Made by a program: the position numbers and the translations under genes | In this document: positions 1 to 5,979 of the stretch, piece after piece | Numbering within the stretch: the first letter of the stretch is position 1 | Layout of the letters: every line of letters begins with the position of its first letter | The notes under the pieces: generated by a model | The model's input: the letters and a program-made list of their open reading frames with translations, nothing else | Databases searched by the model: none | What the model was told of the DNA's origin: nothing | NCBI GenBank assembly: GCA_041477795.1 | Contig: JBGOUY010000141.1 | Coordinates: 1-10,782 of the forward strand | Reading direction: 5' to 3' | DNA: 10,782 nt | Origin: DATFMP01 sp041477795 | GTDB taxonomy: Bacteria > SAR324 > JACQKK01

Positions 1-726
1 AAGCGTGTTGGCCCGGTTGAATTGCTGCACCCAATACCGCCACAGGGGTTGGTCCGCCTTCCGCACGCGCAGGGAATCGGGGTCAAAGTCGTAGGGGTGG
101 ATATACGTCCATTGCGTCAGCAGCGGGCCGTTCCAGCGCGCAAGCAGCAGCACCAGCGCCGTGGGCAGGTAGCGCAGGTAGATACCGCCCAGGTACGGAA
201 TTGCCCATGGGCCAGGCCCGATGACCGGGACCGGAAACTCCAGCAAGCCGCAGGGCCAACGGAACGGACGGCGCAACGCATTGGGAAATCCATAGACTGG
301 ATTGCGGCCGGGAAGCAAGCTGGAAGAATACTTGAATCCCAAAGCCTTCAGCTCCTCGACCGCCCAGGCGGTGCGAGGCGTCAGCGAGAACAGCGGCGCC
401 CGGTAGCCGATGACCTCGGTGCCCGTGGCCTGTTCCAGGCGCTCCTTGGCCCGTGCCGTGGCCGCGCGGAACTGGGCGGGTTCCTGCTTGTCGATCGGCG
501 TGTGGTCCCAACTGTGGCAGGCCACCTCATGGCCCAGCGAAACGAGACGCCGCAGCAGGTGCGGGGACGAATCCGCCGTGCGCCCGACAGTGAACACGGT
601 GCCTCGGATGTCGCGCTCCGCCAAGGCGTCCATCAGCCGGTGGGTATTCTCCTCGAACCGGCTGCGGGCGAGATAGGCCCCTCGGTCATCCTCAAGGTCC
701 AGGGTGAAGATAATGGGGGCAGACAC
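1..726 (-). CDS. Polysaccharide deacetylase, NodB/CE4-like (3' end cut off by window edge)
   Basis: The frame opens at GTG 726 and stays open to position 1, giving 242 visible residues; the C-terminus lies outside the window. I chose this GTG because AGGAG sits seven bases upstream and the NodB core begins at once (FTLDLEDD, residues 7-14). Visible CE4 landmarks are the Asp-rich motif 1 (D10, E12, D13), the metal-type motif CHSWDH with H71 and H75, YRAP at 108-111 and IHPYDFDP at 209-216, the last matching the C-terminal catalytic-His motif. The closing WRYWVQQFNRANTL resembles the DUF3473-type tail of deacetylases found in exopolysaccharide loci. Such enzymes remove N- or O-acetyl groups from glycans or lipid-linked sugars. 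I see no signal peptide, so it may act in the cytoplasm on a precursor (inference). It is probably the last or near-last gene of this run. Family confident; substrate unknown. Confidence 0.9.
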   Translation of the reverse strand, partial: MSAPIIFTLDLEDDRGAYLARSRFEENTHRLMDALAERDIRGTVFTVGRTADSSPHLLRRLVSLGHEVACHSWDHTPIDKQEPAQFRAATARAKERLEQATGTEVIGYRAPLFSLTPRTAWAVEELKALGFKYSSSLLPGRNPVYGFPNALRRPFRWPCGLLEFPVPVIGPGPWAIPYLGGIYLRYLPTALVLLLARWNGPLLTQWTYIHPYDFDPDSLRVRKADQPLWRYWVQQFNRANTL

Positions 727-911
727 GGGGGCGCTCCTCGCCTCTCAGAAGTTGCATCGCGCCGGGGGGCCTTCAATCGTGTGCCGCGCCCGACTCGTCC
801 AAGGCTTGGCGAGCAGCCTGCCGTCGGCCGTGGTGGACACGGTGGCGGAGGTGTCACCCTTGGCTTGACCGGAATCCACGGCCTGCGGACTTCAAGTCAT
901 CGGGGTCTGTG
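727..911. other. Intergenic stretch with an imperfect inverted repeat
   Basis: These 185 bases lie between the GT2 stop and the deacetylase start. No frame gives a believable protein; the minus-strand 74-codon frame is Pro/Arg-rich and overlaps the deacetylase start. An imperfect inverted repeat (832-840 GGTGGACAC against 851-858 GTGTCACC, one bulged base) could fold, but no T-run follows it on the minus strand, so I do not call a terminator. The only clear signal is the AGGAG ribosome-binding site of the deacetylase at its low-coordinate end. Confidence 0.5.
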
Positions 912-1970
912 TCACCGCACCCAGGTCTTGACGAGCGTGCGGATGAACATGAAGCCATAGAGCAGATTCCGCCCCTTCTTGCTGGTCCCGCTGAGCCTGC
1001 GTCGAATGACGATGGGCCGCTCGACGATGCGCAGCTTGTGCTTGCACGCCTCAATGATCAGTTCAGCCGTATGATATTGGTCCTGCACCAGTGTCAGTCG
1101 CTTGAGCAGGTCCACGCGAATGGCCCGGAAGCCGCTCGAGCAATCGGTGATGTGGGCGCCCATGAGCACATTGATCAGGCGGCTGAACAAGCGGACGCCC
1201 AGCAGGCGCACGGCGGAATCGTGCTCGAAAGAACCGAGGATGCGTGAGCCGATCACGAGATCGGCTTCGCCCTGCAGAATCGGGTCCACAAGCGTGGCGA
1301 TTTGGCCAGGGTCGTGCTGCCCGTCACCATCCAACGTCACCAGGACGCGCGCAGAGAGCTGGAACGCCGCATCGTAAGCGACGCGCAAGGCGGCGCCGCC
1401 CCCCACGTTGACTGGCAGGGATGCGACGACCGCTCCGCTGGCGAGCGCGACCTGCTCGGTGTCGTCCGTGCTGCCGTCGTTCACCACCAGCGTCAGCACG
1501 GGAAGCGAGCCGATCGCTTTGGGGACACCAGGCAGGACGTGCTTGAGATTCTCCGCTTCGTCCAGCGCCGGAATGGCGGCGAGAATCATGTCCCGCGGCG
1601 GTTCGGGGCCCAAGGACTGGAAAAGGCCGTTCAAGGCAAACTTGCGCACCAGCCGGTCGAACTGACTGCGTTGCCGGTCGATCTTACCGATGGTGGAAAC
1701 GATGAAATACCATTGGATGGCCACTACGACGATCAGCAACGTAATCAGGCGGCTTCCTGCGAATCCACCCAGGGAGATCACGTCTTCCAACACCAGCGCC
1801 GACCCGGGAAACAGACCGACGAGGATCGCTGCGCCTCCGGTCGCTATCAGCGCCCAGGTATCCGTGCGGCCCTTGCGGTGTCCGCGCAACTGGAGGAACG
1901 CAACGCCCAGGCTGACGAGGCCCACAATGAGCGCTGCGGTGCGAAGGGGGGACAGCGGAAGTTCAATCAT
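912..1970 (-). CDS. DUF2304-like membrane domain fused to GT2 glycosyltransferase (DPM1/DPG-synthase-like)
   Basis: A 352-residue protein in two parts. Residues 1-115 hold about three hydrophobic segments (roughly 10-28, 38-56 and 72-94) followed by a basic amphipathic stretch, as in DUF2304 proteins. Residues 128-352 are a GT-A glycosyltransferase: IPALDEAENL at 133-142, VNDGSTDDT at 163-171, the metal-binding DGDGQHDP at 214-221, GSR at 241-243 and CSSGFRA at 277-283. This pattern belongs to the polyprenyl-phosphate mannose/glucose synthase-like GT2 branch, which transfers a sugar from a nucleotide donor to a membrane lipid phosphate or related acceptor. DUF2304 and this GT2 are commonly neighbouring genes; here they are one chain. 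The membrane part probably anchors the catalytic domain to the inner face of the cytoplasmic membrane (inference). No strong ribosome-binding site precedes ATG 1970. It sits 51 bases after sqdB, so co-transcription is likely. Donor and acceptor are unknown. Confidence 0.9.
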   Translation of the reverse strand: MIELPLSPLRTAALIVGLVSLGVAFLQLRGHRKGRTDTWALIATGGAAILVGLFPGSALVLEDVISLGGFAGSRLITLLIVVVAIQWYFIVSTIGKIDRQRSQFDRLVRKFALNGLFQSLGPEPPRDMILAAIPALDEAENLKHVLPGVPKAIGSLPVLTLVVNDGSTDDTEQVALASGAVVASLPVNVGGGAALRVAYDAAFQLSARVLVTLDGDGQHDPGQIATLVDPILQGEADLVIGSRILGSFEHDSAVRLLGVRLFSRLINVLMGAHITDCSSGFRAIRVDLLKRLTLVQDQYHTAELIIEACKHKLRIVERPIVIRRRLSGTSKKGRNLLYGFMFIRTLVKTWVR

Positions 1971-1992
1971 GCGAGGCAGCCAAGGAAGGATG

Positions 1993-2013
1993 GCGCCGCC
2001 GCGGCTGCGGCGC
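1993..2013 (-). repeat. GC-rich inverted repeat just after sqdB
   Basis: GCGCCGC (1993-1999) and GCGGCGC (2007-2013) form a perfect seven-base-pair stem with a seven-base loop, nine bases beyond the sqdB stop codon. On the minus strand it is followed by CATCCTTCC, not a true T-run, so it is at best a weak terminator or an mRNA 3'-end stabiliser between sqdB and the GT2 gene. The structure is seen; the function is a guess. Confidence 0.4.
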
Positions 2014-2021
2014 GTCGGGTC

Positions 2022-3170
2022 TCAAGACCACTTGACCCTGGGCAAGATCTTGCGCGTGTCGATGTTGGCCTTGTGCTCGATCACTTCCTCGATCATCCGC
2101 GCGACGATGTCATCGGTCATGGGGTGGGGTTTGAGGCCCAGCTCCAGCAGGCCGCTGTGCTGCGCATTGTAATAATGCTCCTCTTTCTCCTTGCGCGGAT
2201 TGGGAATATGGCTGATTTCCACGGGCAGCTTCAAGGAATGGCCCACGCGGTGCACTCGCTCGGCCAGTTGATTGACCGTGAACAGCTCGGTGAACTGGTT
2301 GAGAATGCGCAACGTACCGTCGGGTGGTGGCTTGACCATGGCCAGGCGGACGCACTGCAAGGTATCCAGGATATTCAGGTAGCCGCGAGTCTGACCGCCC
2401 TTACCGAATACCGTAAGCGGTATACCGGCGACCGCCTGCACCATGAACCGGTTCACCACGGTGCCGAAGATGTCGTCGTAGTGGAAGTTGAGCGCCAGCC
2501 GGTGGTCCAGGTGAGTCTGCTCCGTCTGCACGCCATAGACCGGGCCCTGCATCAGGTCGCTCACCCGCAGCCCGTACGTGCGCACGTAAAACCAAAGCAG
2601 GTCCGTGTCCAGCACCTTGGTGGTGTGGTAAAGGGTGCCGGCTTGGCGCGGATAGAGGAATTTGTCCTCGCGGCCCTTGTGCTGGACGGTGATCCAGCCT
2701 TCCTCGATGTCGATGTTGGGGGTCCCGTACTCGCCCATGGTGCCCAGCTTGATAATGTGGCACTTGGGTGAGTGCTTGATGACTGCCCAGATCAGGTTGA
2801 ACGTGGTGTTGAGGTTGTTGTTCAGCGTGCGTTGGGCCTCGCGGAACCCGATCATGGAATAGGGTCCGGAGGGCTGCTCGGCATAGTGGATCACCGCCTC
2901 CGGGTCGAATTCCTGAAATACCTCCTCCATGAAGCCGAAGTCCGCGCAGTCGCCAATCCGGCAGCGGATGTCGTAGCCGCTGACGGCCTTGAACAGCGCA
3001 ACCCGATGGGTCAGGTTGGGATTGTCCAGCAGAGGCTCCGAGGAGGTTTCTCGTGCCAGGTTGCGGCGCAGGTAATTGTCAACCACACAGACGTCGTGGC
3101 CCTCCGCCGCAAAAGCCATCGCGGTCGGCCAGCCCAGGTACCCGTCCCCGCCCATCACTAGCACACGCAT
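2022..3170 (-). CDS. sqdB: UDP-sulfoquinovose synthase (SQD1/SqdB/Agl3 family)
   Basis: A full-length 382-residue extended short-chain dehydrogenase closely matching remembered plant SQD1 sequence. This enzyme converts UDP-glucose plus sulfite to UDP-sulfoquinovose, the donor for sulfolipid and sulfonated glycans, using tightly bound NAD+. Seen here: the N-terminal Rossmann motif GGDGYLG (7-13), an acidic DNYLRR (31-36) ending the second beta strand, and LGTMGEYGTPNIDIEEG (142-158), which carries Thr and Glu equivalent to SQD1 T145 and E147. The catalytic YHTTK (181-185) has the Tyr-His-x-x-Lys form typical of this family, not the plain YxxxK of most epimerases. GKGGQTRGYL (256-265) and EEHYYNAQH are further family signatures. 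There is no N-terminal transit or signal peptide. The start is well supported: AGGGAG lies six bases before ATG 3170. No sulfolipid gene neighbours are visible; the setting is glycosyltransferases, suggesting use in a polysaccharide (inference). Confidence 0.95.
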   Translation of the reverse strand: MRVLVMGGDGYLGWPTAMAFAAEGHDVCVVDNYLRRNLARETSSEPLLDNPNLTHRVALFKAVSGYDIRCRIGDCADFGFMEEVFQEFDPEAVIHYAEQPSGPYSMIGFREAQRTLNNNLNTTFNLIWAVIKHSPKCHIIKLGTMGEYGTPNIDIEEGWITVQHKGREDKFLYPRQAGTLYHTTKVLDTDLLWFYVRTYGLRVSDLMQGPVYGVQTEQTHLDHRLALNFHYDDIFGTVVNRFMVQAVAGIPLTVFGKGGQTRGYLNILDTLQCVRLAMVKPPPDGTLRILNQFTELFTVNQLAERVHRVGHSLKLPVEISHIPNPRKEKEEHYYNAQHSGLLELGLKPHPMTDDIVARMIEEVIEHKANIDTRKILPRVKWS

Positions 3171-3603
3171 TCCATACTCCCTTGCATTCGAGGCTCCGGC
3201 CAGAATCCGGCGGTGGTCGTGCTACGGCAGCCTCCCGACGGAGCGTGCCGACCGCATGACGCCGGAAGCAATCCCCCGATTCTGCTCATAGCTGAAGGGA
3301 ACGATGCAAGTCTCGCCGCTCCAGCCCGGCCATCGTGATCGGCCCCGTCACCTTAGCAGGCGTTGCCTCGGGGTTGCAGCAACAATTTCCCGCGATCCTC
3401 GTCGTGCGGAAACGCCATCATGGCGGCGATTCGTGCATCTGGCGACAGCGATGCGGCCCGTCCGTACCGATCCGGCCAGCACCCGCGCCGCGACAGGGCG
3501 GCTGCTCCCGCACGGTGTCCGGCGTCCGGGGCGGATGCCTGCCCCCGAGCGACCCACCTCATCGTGGCGGGGTGGCATTGCCCCCTGGAGGCCAAGCGAG
3601 AAC
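3171..3603. other. 433-base gap with no convincing gene
   Basis: This stretch separates the end of the GT4 gene at 3604 from sqdB. Several frames stay open because the DNA is GC-rich, but their translations are Arg/Pro/Ala-rich, overlap real genes and show no recognisable motif. No T-run terminator follows the GT4 stop. The sqdB ribosome-binding site lies at the low-coordinate end, near 3177-3182. I could not identify a promoter with usable -35 and -10 boxes, although a gap of this size between same-strand genes is where one for the sqdB-GT2-deacetylase group would be expected. Confidence 0.6.
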
Positions 3604-4872
3604 TTAGCCGGAAAGTGAGGCGATGCTGTGAGCGAGCCTTGCGCAAAAGCGATCATCGGCCTCCAGGCGCGGCGAGAGCTGCACGATGCGCTCGGCGGCA
3701 CAACGCGCGTAGCGACCCTGACGCTGGCTGACGGATTCGTTGGAATGGCGGCGGACGATCTCAACCATGCCCTCCGCATAGCCGCGGGGCGTATGATCGG
3801 TCGTTACCACCTCCCGGCCCCGCTCCCCGATGCGGCGGTAGGCCAGCGCATCTGCGGCGATGCGTTCGAGGTGCTCATGGATCGTTTCCCGCTCCCGGCC
3901 CACCGGAACGGGCAGCACGGCATCCGACGGAAGCGACTTGTACCATCCAAGGGGCGTAACCAGGGTGGGCACGGCATGCTCCCAAAGTTTGAGCTGGCTT
4001 GCGGACGCCTCGCCCACGGTGGGATAGCGCAGATTGAAAGCCAGGTGGGCTGCATCCAGCCCTGCGCGCACGACCGCCTCGCTAGAGTATTCGTGCAGCG
4101 TGACCCGCGCCTTCAGACCGGAGTTCCGGATGAGCTTACGGGCCTCGGCTTTCTGGCTGAGCATTCCGTAGATGTCGAGATGAAATCGGCACGCACCGCG
4201 GAACAACGCGAGAGCGTCCAGTATCTCCAGCAATCGCCGGTTGACGCCGATGTGGCCGAACATCACCAGGCGGATCGGGTCCAGGTTTCGCCAGCGTTTC
4301 TCCCGCAATTCAGCCGACGCCGCCTCGTCGCTCACCTTGTGTGGCAGGTTCAATTGATACACCGGACAGCGGGACAGTCTCTCCAGGTGTTGGTACGCCG
4401 CCTGGGAATGCACGACCGCTGCCTTGGCCGCCTCCAGGGTATACTCGAGCACGGCCCGCACGCCCGGAGGGGTGGGGGCCGTGTCACTGCCCATTGCTTC
4501 GTTGAAGTCCAACTGATGCGATTCGTCCTCAAAATGCAGGTGCGTGCCCTGGAAGAGATGCCAAAGCACCAGGTCGTGCAGCACAACCACCCCTGGGTGC
4601 AGGCGTGCCATGATCAGGATCGTGTGGTGGAACTCTGAGTGGTTTGCAATGTGATAGATGTTCCCGTCCGCGCGATTAAGTCGGCGCCAGTCCACATTAC
4701 CGGGCTGATACTGAACGATCGGCAGTGCCGACAATGCGGGCGAAACTTTGTGCTGTTGCGCGTCCCAGAAAACCGTCTCGGCGACCCGGAGCAGTTCGTC
4801 GGCTGCGTGCATCGTGAAATCGGCAATACCGGTCCGTGCCGGCGGAAGCGGGGAGAACCAGTTGATTTTCAT
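3604..4872 (-). CDS. GT4-family glycosyltransferase (GT-B fold)
   Basis: A 422-residue retaining glycosyltransferase. I place the start at ATG 4872 because it overlaps the upstream stop as ATGA (4869-4872) and begins directly with the family N-terminus, MKINWFSPLPPARTGIADF; the 34 codons available upstream read through the previous gene and look like noise. Landmarks: SPLPPARTGIAD (7-18), the donor-side HPGVVVLHD around 92-100 and the C-lobe RYPTVGEAS around 282-290, where the GE(A/T)SA form replaces a textbook EX7E motif, as in its subfamily. The last 60 or so residues form an Arg-rich tail beyond the usual GT-B fold. No membrane segment is evident, so it probably works in the cytoplasm on a lipid-linked glycan. 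It shares its opening block and GE-SA signature with the GT4 half of the fusion at 5980-8004, so the two are paralogues. The sugar transferred cannot be read from sequence. Confidence 0.88.
   Translation of the reverse strand: MKINWFSPLPPARTGIADFTMHAADELLRVAETVFWDAQQHKVSPALSALPIVQYQPGNVDWRRLNRADGNIYHIANHSEFHHTILIMARLHPGVVVLHDLVLWHLFQGTHLHFEDESHQLDFNEAMGSDTAPTPPGVRAVLEYTLEAAKAAVVHSQAAYQHLERLSRCPVYQLNLPHKVSDEAASAELREKRWRNLDPIRLVMFGHIGVNRRLLEILDALALFRGACRFHLDIYGMLSQKAEARKLIRNSGLKARVTLHEYSSEAVVRAGLDAAHLAFNLRYPTVGEASASQLKLWEHAVPTLVTPLGWYKSLPSDAVLPVPVGRERETIHEHLERIAADALAYRRIGERGREVVTTDHTPRGYAEGMVEIVRRHSNESVSQRQGRYARCAAERIVQLSPRLEADDRFCARLAHSIASLSG
4869..4872 (-). promoter_or_regulatory. ATGA stop-start overlap coupling two GT4 genes
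   Basis: On the minus strand ATGA contains the start codon of the downstream GT4 (4872-4870) and the TGA stop of the upstream GT4 (4871-4869). Such overlaps usually mean translational coupling by re-initiation and matched protein amounts. GGAGG lies about ten bases upstream of this ATG, inside the end of the preceding gene, and can serve as its ribosome-binding site. Confidence 0.85.
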
Positions 4873-5915
4873 GCCAGGAGGGCCTCCACCACGGTCGACC
4901 AGGAGATGTGAAGCGACCCATAATGGTCGCGCGCAGCCTCGCCCATCCGCGCGGCACCGGAGCGGTCGCTCCACAGTTCATCCATCGCCCGCGCCAACGC
5001 TTCCGCCGTCGGTTCGCATACCAGACCGGTCTTTCCGGCAATGATGAAATCCAGCGGTCCTCCTGAATCCGTGCAGGTGATCACCGGCTTGGCGGCCAGC
5101 ATGGCCTCTAAGGTAATATAGCCGTAATCCTCATCCAGGGGCGGAAATACAACGCCCAGGCATCGTGCATAGAGATCCCGCTTTTCCTCGTCGCTGATCT
5201 CACCCAACATCTCTACCCGTTTGGTCAGTTTCAGCAGTCTCACTCGCTCTAGAAGCTCTTCTGCATAGGGGGCATTGTCAGCCTTTCCGGCAAAAAGCAC
5301 CCGCACCGGTTGCTGGCACTGGGCGAGTGCGTTGACCACGAGTTCCTGACGTTTCGCGGCATTGAGGCGACTGGGGAAGAACAGAAAGTTCTCGGAAGGT
5401 TTCGAAAAGAATAAGTCGGCGGCGGGTGGAGGATGCCACAGCGGTGGCGCCTCGAGCCCCATGTAATGCGATAGGCGGCGGGATACGTTGGCGGATATGG
5501 TGTGCGCGTGCCGGGATTCGCGTATTGCCAGCCGGTCGGCGTGATAGATGGCCTCCCGGACATCCTTGCCGTTCGCCTGAAGGATGATATCCCCCAATTC
5601 GCGGTCCCATTGGTCGTAGGCCTGCCGGTGCTGATGCAGGATCCAGAGCACCTTTCGTTTGTGCGGGATGAGATAGGCGGGGAATTTCAGCCCCACCAGG
5701 AGATCCACCTCGACCCCGTTCGCTTCGCTCAGATCGGCCAAGCGCGCCGACAACATCTGCGCAAGCAACTGCTCCGGCGGATTCCATCTGAACGGCAGGC
5801 GCACGATATCGACCTCGTGCCCCTCCCGCACCAGGGCCTGTTGGAGCTGCTCCGCGAGCAACTCGGCGCCGCCGCGGACATACGGAACGTGTGTATTGGC
5901 AATTACGATTCTCAT
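4869..5915 (-). CDS. GT4-family glycosyltransferase
   Basis: A 348-residue GT-B glycosyltransferase of usual family length. The N-terminus reads MRIVIANTHVPYVRGGAE, with the GGAE loop (15-18) that contacts the donor in GT4 enzymes. The C-lobe opens with FFPSRLNAAKRQEL, supplying the Arg (183) and Lys (189) that typically bind the nucleotide-sugar phosphates. The EX7E motif is intact: E262 and E270 in EDYGYITLE. SGGPLDFI (284-291) and GKTGLV (294-299) are further family marks. No signal peptide or clear transmembrane helix; probably cytoplasmic and membrane-associated. AGGAGG (5928-5933) precedes ATG 5915 with a long 12-base spacer, so initiation may be modest. It follows the GT4-methyltransferase fusion by 64 bases and overlaps the next GT4, so all three are probably on one message. 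A role as sulfoquinovosyltransferase is possible but nothing in the sequence shows it. Confidence 0.92.
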   Translation of the reverse strand: MRIVIANTHVPYVRGGAELLAEQLQQALVREGHEVDIVRLPFRWNPPEQLLAQMLSARLADLSEANGVEVDLLVGLKFPAYLIPHKRKVLWILHQHRQAYDQWDRELGDIILQANGKDVREAIYHADRLAIRESRHAHTISANVSRRLSHYMGLEAPPLWHPPPAADLFFSKPSENFLFFPSRLNAAKRQELVVNALAQCQQPVRVLFAGKADNAPYAEELLERVRLLKLTKRVEMLGEISDEEKRDLYARCLGVVFPPLDEDYGYITLEAMLAAKPVITCTDSGGPLDFIIAGKTGLVCEPTAEALARAMDELWSDRSGAARMGEAARDHYGSLHISWSTVVEALLA

Positions 5916-5979
5916 GTCTTGCTGAAACCTCCTGATACTTCAACGCATGTGAGATATGGTTGATCTGCGCAATATGAAT

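Noticed and set aside
832..858. Intrinsic terminator after the GT2 gene
   Set aside because: The stem is bulged and no T-run follows on the minus strand.
22..960. 312-codon plus-strand open frame
   Set aside because: Antisense to the deacetylase with its clear NodB motifs; composition is that of a shadow frame.
1302..2771. 489-codon plus-strand open frame, the longest on that strand
   Set aside because: It lies antisense to the GT2 and sqdB genes, whose motifs are unmistakable; its translation is Gln/His/Arg-rich with no domain. It is a shadow in GC-rich DNA.
3348..3779. 143-codon minus-strand frame that would partly fill the 433-base gap
   Set aside because: It overlaps the end of the GT4 gene, is Arg/Ser/Pro-rich, has no recognisable motif and competes with other open frames in the same bases.
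4873..4974. 34-residue N-terminal extension of the GT4 at 3604-4872
   Set aside because: It overlaps the previous gene deeply, whereas ATG 4872 gives a classic ATGA overlap and the family's normal first residues.
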